Shown here in pieces: positions 25,016 through 32,206 of a stretch of DNA of 32,206 bases (position 1 is its first letter; each line of letters starts with the position of its first letter). The notes under the pieces are model-generated. The model was not told the origin of the DNA, made no database searches, and saw only the letters and a list, made by a program, of their open reading frames with translations. The position numbers and the translations under genes are program-made. Origin of the DNA: Burkholderiales bacterium (GTDB lineage Bacteria > Pseudomonadota > Gammaproteobacteria > Burkholderiales > Burkholderiaceae_C); NCBI GenBank assembly GCA_019510465.1, contig JAEKKH010000179.1, positions 1 to 32,206 of the forward strand, in the 5' to 3' direction.

Positions 25016-25282
25016 ATGACCGTCCTGACCGGCCAGCGCTCGACGCAACGCGCCTCCTTCAGCGATACCTGGCGCCGTCTCGTGGCGCACCTCCTGCGTG
25101 GCGCGAGCGCCGCGCTCGCCCGCCAGGCGCGCGACGTCGCTCGGCCCCTGCATGCGCGCCAACGTCGCCTGCGCCGCCAGCACGACGCCAGCGTCGAGTT
25201 CCATGCCGAGGCCGGCGCGCCCGAAGGCGCGCTGTACATCGACGGCGAACTCGTCGGCTACATCGACGTCCGGCGCCTGTGA
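25016..25282 (+). CDS. Small hypothetical protein (88 aa)
   Basis: An 88-aa protein starting MTVLTGQRSTQRASFSDTWRRL, with a basic Arg/Ala helix-rich first half and a beta-like end, ALYIDGELVGYIDVRRL. TCGGAGA precedes the ATG at the right distance, which supports translation. It starts 39 bases after the 62-aa gene on the same strand, so both are likely in one transcript from the AT-rich promoter. No family recognised. Function unknown. Confidence 0.7.
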   Translation: MTVLTGQRSTQRASFSDTWRRLVAHLLRGASAALARQARDVARPLHARQRRLRRQHDASVEFHAEAGAPEGALYIDGELVGYIDVRRL

Positions 25283-25350
25283 TCCGCGCCTCGGCCGGGT
25301 GCGCCGCGCGCGCCCGGCCGCCCGGCGGCTCAAGTCGGCGCGCGGGCGTC

Positions 25351-25390
25351 CGATATACCGAGTAACTGATCGTCCCGAACCATCGGGACG
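25351..25390 (+). promoter_or_regulatory. Candidate promoter and 5'-leader hairpin of the HDOD gene
   Basis: TATACC (25354-25359) could be a -10 box. A perfect 8-bp stem CGTCCCGA (25371-25378)/TCGGGACG (25383-25390) with loop ACCA follows at about the expected transcript start and ends 26 bases before the ATG at 25417. It may protect the mRNA end or be a regulator dyad. Confidence 0.4.
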
Positions 25391-25416
25391 CGGTCAACGG
25401 ACTTCGAGACCCCGCC

Positions 25417-26262
25417 ATGAGCGCCCTGCCCGCCGCCTCCCCCACCCGCACGCCGGACGACGTCGAGGGCTGGGCGCGCTGGTTCCGGCAGCGCGACATT
25501 CCCGTGCTGGCCACGACGGCCGCGGCGCTGGAGGACCTGCGCGAGATCGAGGACGACGTCGATGCGCGGCGCATCGCGGAGGTCGTCGGGCGCGATCCGC
25601 TGATGACCCTGAAGGTGCTGATCCACGCATCGACGCAGGGCGCGAACCGGCGGCTGACCGATGCCGAGACGGTGCTCGAGGCGCTGGTGCTGATGGGCAT
25701 CACGCCGTTCTTCCGCGCGTTCGGTCCGCAGCCGGCCATCGAGGACCACCTCGCCGGCAACCCCGAGGCGCTGGACGGCCTGGGCCGCGTGATGCGCCGC
25801 GCCGACCGGGCGGCCCGCTTCGCCGCCAGCTTCGCGATCCATCGCGGCGACCATGACGCCGTCGTGCTGCACGAGGCCGCGCAGCTGCACGACTTCACCG
25901 AGATGCTGCTGTGGCTGCACGCGCCCGCGCTCGCGCTGGAGATCCAGGGCCGCCAGCTCGCCGACCCCGAACTGCGCTCCGCCGCCGTGCAGCGCGAGGT
26001 GCTGCACGCCGAACTGAACGACGTCCAGCACGTGCTGATGCGGGTGTGGCACCTGCCCGAGATGCTGGTGCGCATCACCGACGACCGCCTCGCCGAGAAC
26101 TCGCAGGTGCGCAACGTGCTGCTCGCGATCCGCGTGGCGCGCCACTCGACGGACGGCTGGGACAACCCGGCGCTGCCCGACGATGTACGCGACATCGCCG
26201 CGCTGCTGCAGCTGGGGCTGGAGCCGGCGCGGCAGCTGCTGCGCGACATCGACGGCGACTGA
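25417..26262 (+). CDS. HDOD domain protein
   Basis: A 281-aa cytoplasmic protein with one HDOD domain (about 25-230), a catalytically silent relative of HD phosphohydrolases. Family-type blocks are DARRIAEVVGRDPLMTLKVLIHA (49-71), the Leu-rich TVLEALVLMGITPFFRAF (85-102) and LHEAAQLHDFTEMLLWLHAP (151-170). There is no attached response-regulator or GGDEF/EAL domain. HDOD proteins often act in signal transduction as protein-interaction modules, and in beta- and gammaproteobacteria some affect motility or chemotaxis, but no partner lies next to it. It converges with the lipase gene, 26 bases away. Confidence 0.9.
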   Translation: MSALPAASPTRTPDDVEGWARWFRQRDIPVLATTAAALEDLREIEDDVDARRIAEVVGRDPLMTLKVLIHASTQGANRRLTDAETVLEALVLMGITPFFRAFGPQPAIEDHLAGNPEALDGLGRVMRRADRAARFAASFAIHRGDHDAVVLHEAAQLHDFTEMLLWLHAPALALEIQGRQLADPELRSAAVQREVLHAELNDVQHVLMRVWHLPEMLVRITDDRLAENSQVRNVLLAIRVARHSTDGWDNPALPDDVRDIAALLQLGLEPARQLLRDIDGD

Positions 26263-26288
26263 CGGCGGCCCGACCCCTGCGCTCGACT

Positions 26289-27203
26289 TCAATAGTCGAT
26301 CCGCCGCCGGATCTCGTTCCAGATCTCCTCGCGCGCGGTCAGCGCGATGTGGCCGACGCCACGCAGCTGCTTGGCCTCGCTGCCCGGGTACACCGCGGTC
26401 GGCGGCGGATAGACGATCTGGTCGCACTCGCTCCACCAGCTGGTGACGAGGCCCTGCAGCGTCGTGGGCTCCTTGTCCACCAGCGCCGTCATCCAGGGGC
26501 TGCTGATGCGCATCTGGCGCGCGTTGACGGTGCGCGCCAGGCCCGCCAGCCAGGTGCCGCGATGCGGCGTGCCGATGGTGATGAGCCGCGCGGCCTCGCC
26601 GGTGCCGTCGCTGCGCTTGTGCGTCGCGCGCGAGCGCAGCCAGGCGCGCGCGACGAGCCCGCCCATGCTGTGCGCCACGATCACCGGCGCCAGGCCGGTG
26701 GCGGCCTCCATGCGGCGCACCGCCCGCTCGACCTGCGGCACGTACTCGTCCAGGCTCGCGAACACCGGCTCCAGGCTCACGGCGACGAAGGCGCGGTCGA
26801 GCTTGAGCAGCCGCCTCATCCAGGGGTTCCACAAGCCACGATTGCAGATGTAGCCGTGGATGAACACCACGCCACGCAAGCCGCGCGAGGTCTGGGGCAG
26901 GTGGTCCTCGATCGCATTCGCTCGCCAAGGCATGCGCCAGCCGAAGACGGCGGTCGACTCGAGCCATTCGCGCAGCACGGCGCCAAGCAGGTCGCGCCAG
27001 CGCGCGCGGGCGACGCCGGCCCGCGCCGCCACGCCGCGGGCCAGCAGCATCTCGACCGCCAGCAAGGTGGGATGCCCCAGCACCAGGACGTACAGCGCGA
27101 TCCACAGGCCCGGCGTCCAGCCGTCGGCGCGTGCCAGGGCCAGCAGGCTGCCCAGCAGCGTGAACCAGGCGAGGAACAGGATGCGGGCGACGCGCGCGAT
27201 CAT
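26289..27203 (-). CDS. Membrane-anchored alpha/beta hydrolase (lipase-like)
   Basis: A 304-aa hydrolase with two N-terminal membrane segments (about 7-25 and 33-55), then the alpha/beta fold. The oxyanion-region HG is in VVFIHGYICNRGLW (112-124), the nucleophile S179 is in the elbow AHSMGG (177-182), and candidate acid and base are D261 (CDQIVYPP) and H285 (GVGHIAL). The pattern is that of triacylglycerol lipase/esterase-like proteins that need no secretion, so it may act on lipids at the inner membrane. The start ATG at 27203 is preferred; an in-frame ATG at 27221 would add six residues. Divergent from the 27389 gene. Substrate unknown. Confidence 0.9.
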   Translation of the reverse strand: MIARVARILFLAWFTLLGSLLALARADGWTPGLWIALYVLVLGHPTLLAVEMLLARGVAARAGVARARWRDLLGAVLREWLESTAVFGWRMPWRANAIEDHLPQTSRGLRGVVFIHGYICNRGLWNPWMRRLLKLDRAFVAVSLEPVFASLDEYVPQVERAVRRMEAATGLAPVIVAHSMGGLVARAWLRSRATHKRSDGTGEAARLITIGTPHRGTWLAGLARTVNARQMRISSPWMTALVDKEPTTLQGLVTSWWSECDQIVYPPPTAVYPGSEAKQLRGVGHIALTAREEIWNEIRRRIDY

Positions 27204-27388
27204 TGAGCGAGTATCACGCACGCGCCGCGCCCCTGCTCGGCCGGTCGCCTGTTCGAGGGGGCGGCGGATGACGCAGGCGTCGTCGTCGGCGCCGCGGCCT
27301 CGTCCAGCGGCACGGGACGGTCGACTTCGTCGCAGAGGGGCCCTCCGGCGTGCCTGCGCGCGGGACCGCGGCTGATAACCTCCGGGCC

Positions 27389-28120
27389 ATGAGCGACATC
27401 GCCACCCGCATCCTGCAGTCGCTGGCCGCGGTCGACGCCGAGCGCCGGCGGCGCGCCGCCGAGCCCACGTTGGCCACCGGCGTCGCGGCCGTCAAGGCCT
27501 ACCAACAGGCGCGCTTCGAGCGCACGCACGCCGACCTGTTCAAGCACCCCCGCTTCGGCCGCGCCGCGCGCTTCTTCGTCGACGAGCTGTATGGCCCGCA
27601 GGACTTCGCGCAGCGCGACGCGGAGTTCAGCCGCATCGTCCCGGCCCTCGTGCGCCTGTTCCCGGACGACATCGTCGAGACCGTGGAAGCCCTGGCCGCG
27701 GTGCACGCGCTGTCGGAGCGGCTCGACTCCGCGATGGCCGGCCATCTGCATGGCGAGGCGCCGTCGCGTGCCGGCTACGTGCGCGCCTGGCAGGCAACCG
27801 GCGAGCGACAGAGCCGCCTGGGCCAGCTCGACCTGGTGATGCGCGTGGGCCGGTCGCTCGACCGCCACACCCGCGGCCTCGTCCTGCGCGCCAGCCTGAA
27901 GGCGATGCGCGGCCCGGCGCGCGCCGCGGGCCTGGGCACGCTGCAGGCGTTCCTGGAAACGGGCTTCGAGGCCTTCGGCGCGATGCGCGGCGCACGCGAG
28001 TTCCTGGCCATGATCCAGGCGCGCGAGACGGCGCTGGCCGAGCGCCTGTTCGAGCCCGCGGCTGTCACGGCCGCGACAGGTTCTCCGGCGCCGGACGACC
28101 CGCTGGCCCAGTTGCCATAG
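27389..28120 (+). CDS. FFLYDDLYG-like conserved hypothetical protein
   Basis: A 243-aa, mostly helical cytoplasmic protein. Its core RFGRAARFFVDELYGPQDFAQRD (55-77) matches the motif around FFL-x-D-LYG-P-x-D-F that defines a widespread uncharacterised family. No membrane or signal segment. The start ATG at 27389 is chosen over an in-frame upstream one at 27350, which lies in non-coding-like sequence. It is followed after 48 bases by fadD on the same strand and may be co-transcribed with it; this would link it to fatty-acid metabolism, but only by position. Confidence 0.8.
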   Translation: MSDIATRILQSLAAVDAERRRRAAEPTLATGVAAVKAYQQARFERTHADLFKHPRFGRAARFFVDELYGPQDFAQRDAEFSRIVPALVRLFPDDIVETVEALAAVHALSERLDSAMAGHLHGEAPSRAGYVRAWQATGERQSRLGQLDLVMRVGRSLDRHTRGLVLRASLKAMRGPARAAGLGTLQAFLETGFEAFGAMRGAREFLAMIQARETALAERLFEPAAVTAATGSPAPDDPLAQLP

Positions 28121-28168
28121 CCGGTTTCCCGGGGTGCGGCGACGGCGCGGTGGACGAGAATCCATTGC

Positions 28169-29896
28169 ATGAACGACGCTCTCGCCCCCACCGCCGCCGC
28201 CACCGCCATTCCGCGTCCCTGGCTGGCGCACTACCCGCCCGGCGTCCCCGGCACGGTGCCTGTCGACACCTACGCGTCGCTGGTGCCGCTGCTCGAGGAG
28301 TCGTGGACGCGGCACGCGGCACGCGACGCCGCCGCCTGCATGGGCGTGCGCTTCAGCTACGGGGACATCGACGAGCGCTCTCGCGCGCTGGGCGCCTGGC
28401 TGCAGTCGAAAGGCGTGCAGCGCGGCGACCGCGTGGCCATCATGATGCCCAACGTGCCGCAGTACCTGGTGGCGATCGGTGCGATCCTGCGCGTGGGCGG
28501 CGTGGTCGTCAATGTGAACCCGCTGTACACCGCGCGCGAGCTGCGGCACCAGCTCGAGGATGCCGGGGCGACCATCATCATCGTGCTCGAGAACTTCGCC
28601 CACACGCTCGAGGCGGTGCTCGCGCAGACCGATGTGCGCCACGTGGTCCTGGCCGCGATGGGCGACATGCTGGGGTTCGCGAAGGGGCAGCTCGTCAACT
28701 TCGTGCTGCGCCACGTCAAGAAGATGGTGCCCGAGTTCCGCCTGCCGCTGGACGACGGGCGCAGCGTCACGCGCTTCAACATGGCGGTCGCGCAGGGCAC
28801 GCGGCTCGCGCTGCAGCCCGTGGCACTGACCGGCGAGGACGTGGCGTTCCTGCAGTACACGGGCGGCACGACCGGCGTGTCCAAGGGGGCGACGCTGTTG
28901 CATCGCAACGTCGTGGCCAACATCCTGCAGAGCGAGGCCTGGTTCAAGCCGATGTTCCTGCAGCTGGGCGACAAGCCGCTGGCCATCGTGTGCGCGCTGC
29001 CGCTGTACCACATCTACGCGCTGACGATCTGCTACATGTTCGGTGCGCGCCTGGGCGCGATGAACATCCTCGTGCCGAACCCGCGCGACATCCCCGGTTT
29101 CATCAAGACGCTCAAGGCCTACCAGGTCAACATGTTCCCGGCCGTGAACACGCTGTTCAACGCGCTGGCCAACGACCCGGAGTTCGCCAAGCTCGACTTC
29201 TCGCAGCTGGTCGTCTCCAACGGCGGCGGCATGGCCGTGCAGCAGGCCACGGCGGAGCGCTGGCTCGCAATCACGGGCTGTCCGGTGGTCGAGGGCTACG
29301 GCCTGTCCGAGACCTCGCCCGTGGCCACCAGCAACCGCCTCGACAAGCGCGAGTTCACCGGCACGATCGGCCTGCCGATCCCGTCGACCGACATCGCGAT
29401 CCGCGACGACGACGGCGTCGGCGTACCGTTCGGCAGCGCGGGGGAGATCTGCATCCGCGGCCCGCAGGTCATGGCCGGCTACTGGAGGCGTCCGGACGAG
29501 ACGGCGAAGGTGATGACCGACGACGGCTTCTTCCGCTCCGGCGACGTCGGCATCATGGACGAACAGGGCTACGTGCGCATCGTCGATCGCAAGAAGGACA
29601 TGATCCTGGTGTCCGGCTTCAACGTGTATCCAAATGAAATCGAGCAGGTCGTGAACCTGCATCCGGGCGTGCTCGAATGCGCCGCGATCGGAATCCTTGA
29701 CGAACGATCGGGCGAGGCCGTGAAGTTGTTCGTCGTTCGGCGCGATCCCGCGCTCGCGGAAGAGGATATCGCGGCGTATTGCCGCGAGAATTTCACGGCG
29801 TACAAGCGCCCGAAGGTCATCGAATTCCGGGACGAACTGCCGAAGTCGAACGTCGGCAAGATCCTGCGGCGCGAACTGCGTTCCCCGACATCCTGA
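28169..29896 (+). CDS. fadD: Long-chain fatty acid--CoA ligase
   Basis: A 575-aa AMP-forming acyl-CoA synthetase, which activates fatty acids with ATP and CoA at the inner membrane for beta-oxidation or lipid synthesis. The P-loop YTGGTTGVSKG is at 230-240, the adenine-site motif GYGLSETSP at 376-384, the linker DRKKDMILVSGFNVYPNEIEQVV precedes the C-terminal domain, and the catalytic Lys lies in KSNVGKILRREL. Length and order match FadD. The last ~88 codons (from about 29626) use A/T-ending codons far more than the rest, a visible composition break. It could also be a medium-chain or aromatic acyl-CoA ligase; motif content favours FadD. Confidence 0.95.
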   Translation: MNDALAPTAAATAIPRPWLAHYPPGVPGTVPVDTYASLVPLLEESWTRHAARDAAACMGVRFSYGDIDERSRALGAWLQSKGVQRGDRVAIMMPNVPQYLVAIGAILRVGGVVVNVNPLYTARELRHQLEDAGATIIIVLENFAHTLEAVLAQTDVRHVVLAAMGDMLGFAKGQLVNFVLRHVKKMVPEFRLPLDDGRSVTRFNMAVAQGTRLALQPVALTGEDVAFLQYTGGTTGVSKGATLLHRNVVANILQSEAWFKPMFLQLGDKPLAIVCALPLYHIYALTICYMFGARLGAMNILVPNPRDIPGFIKTLKAYQVNMFPAVNTLFNALANDPEFAKLDFSQLVVSNGGGMAVQQATAERWLAITGCPVVEGYGLSETSPVATSNRLDKREFTGTIGLPIPSTDIAIRDDDGVGVPFGSAGEICIRGPQVMAGYWRRPDETAKVMTDDGFFRSGDVGIMDEQGYVRIVDRKKDMILVSGFNVYPNEIEQVVNLHPGVLECAAIGILDERSGEAVKLFVVRRDPALAEEDIAAYCRENFTAYKRPKVIEFRDELPKSNVGKILRRELRSPTS

Positions 29897-29954
29897 AGGT
29901 TCCCCCGTCCGCATCGTGCCTGCCGCCGCGTCGCCCGCTCCACCGCCAGCCTCG

Positions 29955-30929
29955 ATGCGCCTGGACCGCACCAGCGGGGCGGGCGTCGTTTCGTCACGGT
30001 TGCTCGACACGCTCGGCCTGCGCGTGCTCGAACGCGGTTGGCTGTCGGCCAACCAGGCCGTCTTCCGCGCTGCCGGCGCGACGCCGGCGACGGTCGTCGA
30101 CACCGGCTTCAGCACGCACGCCGAACAGACGCTGGCACTGATCGACCACGCGCTGGGCGGCGCGCCACTCGGGCGCATCGTCAACACCCACCTGCACTCC
30201 GACCACTGCGGCGGCAACGCGTCGCTGCAGGCGCGCGGCGACGTCGAGACGTGGATTCCGTCGCCCAGCATGGCCGCGGTCGGTGGCTGGGACGAGGAGG
30301 CGCTGAGCTACCGCCTGACCGACCAGCCCTGCCCGCGCTTCGTCGCGCATCGCGCGCTGGTCCCCGGGGCATCGATCCCGCTCGGCGAGGCCGCGTGGCA
30401 GATCCATGCGGCGCCCGGCCACGACATGGATGCCGTGATGCTGTTCGAGCCGCAGACGCGCACGCTGATCTCGGGCGACGCGCTGTGGGAAGAGCGGCTG
30501 GCGATCATCTTTCCGGAACTGTCCGGCGACGACGGCTTCGGCCCGACGCGCGCGACCTTGTCGCTGATCGAGCGGCTCGCGCCGCGCACGGTGCTGCCGG
30601 GGCACGGTCGTGTCTTCGAGGATGTCGGGCGCGCGCTGGCGGCGAGCCGCGAGCGTGTGGCCGCCTTCGAGCGCCAGCCCGAGCGCCATGCCCAGCACGC
30701 TGCCCGCGCGCTCGTGATGTTCCACCTGCTGGAGGTGCGCGAGCTCGCCTTCGCCGATCTGGTCGCCTGGATGCTGCGCACGCCGATCTACCGCATCGTG
30801 GCGCATCGCGCGGGCCTCGACGAGGCCGGCGCCAGCCGGTGGGCGGCGGGCCAGGTGCGCCGGCTCGTCGACGACGGCGTGCTCCTGGAGCGTGAGGGCC
30901 GCGTGGCCGTGCAGGCGCATGCTCAATAG
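29955..30929 (+). CDS. MBL-fold metallo-hydrolase
   Basis: A 324-aa metallo-beta-lactamase-fold hydrolase. The first metal motif is HLHSDHCGG (79-87), followed by APGHDMDAV, ISGDALW and LPGHG, the usual His/Asp ligands, and a helical C-terminal region with a winged-helix-like end (WMLRTPIYRIVAHRAGLDEAGASRWAAGQVRRLVDDGVL), as in LACTB2/RNase-Z-like hydrolases. Start: ATG at 29955; a GTG at 29916 would give 13 more residues, and neither has a good ribosome binding site. It lies 58 bases after fadD, so the two may be in one transcript, suggesting thioester or lactone hydrolysis; that is inference. Confidence 0.85.
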   Translation: MRLDRTSGAGVVSSRLLDTLGLRVLERGWLSANQAVFRAAGATPATVVDTGFSTHAEQTLALIDHALGGAPLGRIVNTHLHSDHCGGNASLQARGDVETWIPSPSMAAVGGWDEEALSYRLTDQPCPRFVAHRALVPGASIPLGEAAWQIHAAPGHDMDAVMLFEPQTRTLISGDALWEERLAIIFPELSGDDGFGPTRATLSLIERLAPRTVLPGHGRVFEDVGRALAASRERVAAFERQPERHAQHAARALVMFHLLEVRELAFADLVAWMLRTPIYRIVAHRAGLDEAGASRWAAGQVRRLVDDGVLLEREGRVAVQAHAQ

Positions 30930-30993
30930 GGCCGCCGCCGTCGCCGTCGCCGATCCCGACGACACGACCGTCCCGGGCGAGGATTTCATCGAC

Positions 30994-32206
30994 ATGTCGG
31001 CGCCCGCGCCGCGCCTGACGACGCCGGCGGAATTGCGGCAGCAGTCGGACGCGCCCGACCGGCTCGTGTTCTTCTTCAGCGGCTTCGATCCGAAGAGCGC
31101 AACGTTCTACCACCGGCTGATACGCCATGGAATCGCGCAGCGCAATGCCACGCATGACGAGACGATGGCGATCGGCAAGCGGCACCGCATCGGCCGCTGG
31201 GCGTCGGTCTGGACCTCGCTGTGGCGCGGCGCACCGACGGGCCTCGGACGGCGGCCCCAGACGATGCGCACCCGCATCCACTTCATGCGCTGGGACGACA
31301 TCGTCCGCCGTCATTGGCGGCGTACGCCGATGACCCTGGCGCGTGACTACTGGAACGTCTATGCGCGCGGGCTCGCGTCGGGCGTGCTCGCCCGCGTGTG
31401 GCGCACGGCGCCGGCCGCCTTCTGGCTGGCGCTGTTCCCGTTGATCGTGGGCGTCGTCTCGGTGGCGCTCGGCGCGCTGGTCGTGGGCGGCCTGCTCGCG
31501 TCGTTCACCCCGATGCCGAGCCTGGCGGCCGGTGGCATCGGCCTGGCCGCCGGCCTGGCGCTGTGGCGCGCCGCGGCACGCTGGGCCGACTGCGAGTGGA
31601 TGCTGCGCCTGGTCGCGTTCATGCGCGAGCACGCGGTCGGAGACGTCCCGGCGCTCGACGTCCGCCTGGACGAGATGGCCGATCGCCTCGTGGAGGCGGT
31701 CGAGGCTCGCATGCGCCACCCGGGCGCGGCGGCGCTGCGCGAGGTCATGGTGTTGGGCTACAGCTCAGGGAGCATCCTGGCCGCCAGCGTGCTGGCGCGC
31801 GCCATGCCCCGGCTTGGCGAAATCGTCGATGGGCGCCGCGCCGACAGGGGCAGCACGACGCTGTCGCTCGTGACGCTGGGCCAGTGCATTCCGATCGCGG
31901 CCGCTTGGCCAGGGGCGCGCCGCATCCGCTCCGAGCTCGAGATCCTGGCCGAGTGCGCGACATTGACCTGGCACGACTACTCGGCCTCCTCGGATCGCGC
32001 GGCCTTCTCGAACGCACCGCCCTGGCCAGAGCCGACGAAGCTCAAGGGCCGCCAGGCCTCGCCTCCGTTCAAGGCGGCTCCGGGTGGCCTGCAATTCGCC
32101 GCGCTCAGCCGCGAGCGTCGCGAGACGCACCTGCAGTACCTGCGTTCGCCCGCCGGCAAGGGCGATCCGTCCTCTTTCGATTTCCTCACCATCGCCTGCG
32201 GTCCCC
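30994..32206 (+). CDS. Membrane protein with GxSxG-like motif (3' end outside window)
   Basis: The frame runs open to the window end, giving at least 404 residues with GC-rich codon use like its neighbours. LVFFFSGFDPKSATFYHRL (about 24-42) is a beta strand and oxyanion-like loop; two membrane helices lie at about 142-167 and 173-195; VMVLGYSSGSILAASVL (from 251) has a G-Y-S-S-G elbow, like the nucleophile turn of alpha/beta hydrolases. I do not recognise the family. The start at 30994 has GAGGA ten bases upstream; an ATG at 30919, inside the end of the MBL gene in another frame, would add 25 residues. Probably in the same transcript as the MBL hydrolase. Hydrolase activity is inference. Confidence 0.75.
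   Translation, partial: MSAPAPRLTTPAELRQQSDAPDRLVFFFSGFDPKSATFYHRLIRHGIAQRNATHDETMAIGKRHRIGRWASVWTSLWRGAPTGLGRRPQTMRTRIHFMRWDDIVRRHWRRTPMTLARDYWNVYARGLASGVLARVWRTAPAAFWLALFPLIVGVVSVALGALVVGGLLASFTPMPSLAAGGIGLAAGLALWRAAARWADCEWMLRLVAFMREHAVGDVPALDVRLDEMADRLVEAVEARMRHPGAAALREVMVLGYSSGSILAASVLARAMPRLGEIVDGRRADRGSTTLSLVTLGQCIPIAAAWPGARRIRSELEILAECATLTWHDYSASSDRAAFSNAPPWPEPTKLKGRQASPPFKAAPGGLQFAALSRERRETHLQYLRSPAGKGDPSSFDFLTIACGP

Noticed and set aside
27204-27388. Small gene in the divergent gap before the FFLYDDLYG-like gene
   Set aside because: The 185 bases have only short frames without ribosome binding sites; it most likely holds two promoters, but I found no convincing -35/-10 pair.
27200-30271. 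Very long antisense open frame (1023 codons) opposite fadD and neighbours
   Set aside because: High-GC codon use leaves few stops on the opposite strand. The translation has no recognisable domain, is rich in Arg/His/Ala, and the plus strand has clear genes.

Overview
The window is about 70% GC with dense, mostly short-gapped genes and almost only G/C at third codon positions. The gene set (LysE/LysR pair, AMP nucleosidase, FadD, DUF3617, HDOD, an FFLYDDLYG-like protein, a ligase-centred repair cluster) fits a high-GC betaproteobacterium of the Burkholderiales, probably near Roseateles, Rubrivivax or Leptothrix. That placement is inference from gene content; there is no rRNA here. It reads as chromosomal. 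I found no rRNA, tRNA, CRISPR array, insertion sequence or phage gene.

Layout. 1-1430: end of a sugar ABC-transporter operon (permease, ATPase) closed by a clear intrinsic terminator. 1490-3320 (minus): three-gene operon of a LysE exporter, a CTP-synthase-like amidotransferase and OsmC, divergent from a LysR regulator (3428-4318). 4359-5678 (minus): secreted GH18 chitinase. 5923-11922: four overlapping genes for DNA repair (MBL exonuclease, ATP-dependent DNA ligase, Lhr-like helicase, PdeM/MPE endonuclease). 11965-13375 (minus): SDR oxidoreductase and DUF421 membrane protein. 13538-14179: YdeI/DUF1801 protein. 14258-15657: DUF6249 membrane protein, ECF sigma factor and its putative membrane anti-sigma. 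15702-17440 (minus): DUF3617 protein and M14 carboxypeptidase, divergent from AMP nucleosidase (17518-18993). 19250-21301: EF-G-like GTPase. 21324-23731 (minus): exported trypsin-like protease overlapping an FHA membrane protein. 23839-25282: small poorly known proteins around an AT-rich promoter island and an attenuator-like leader. 25417-26262: HDOD protein. 26289-27203 (minus): membrane-anchored lipase-like hydrolase. 27389-32206: FFLYDDLYG-like protein, FadD, MBL hydrolase, and a membrane protein cut by the window end.

How genes work together. The clearest functional unit is the exonuclease-ligase-helicase-endonuclease cassette: each stop codon overlaps the next start, so the four proteins are probably made together for DNA break processing and sealing. 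The sugar transporter and chitinase suggest carbohydrate scavenging but are not in one operon. The protease and FHA protein are probably co-translated.

The most interesting stretch is 24402-24976. It has a tandem repeat, a 70-base AT-rich island with nested palindromes and a candidate promoter, a 41-codon ORF ending in a proline-rich tail, and two overlapping, mutually exclusive hairpins just after its stop codon, ahead of a 62-aa basic protein. This looks like translation-controlled attenuation, but that is an inference. Other points of note: the EF-G-like protein lacks the catalytic histidine, the CTP-synthase-like protein lacks the triad histidine, and codon use changes sharply over the last ~88 codons of fadD.
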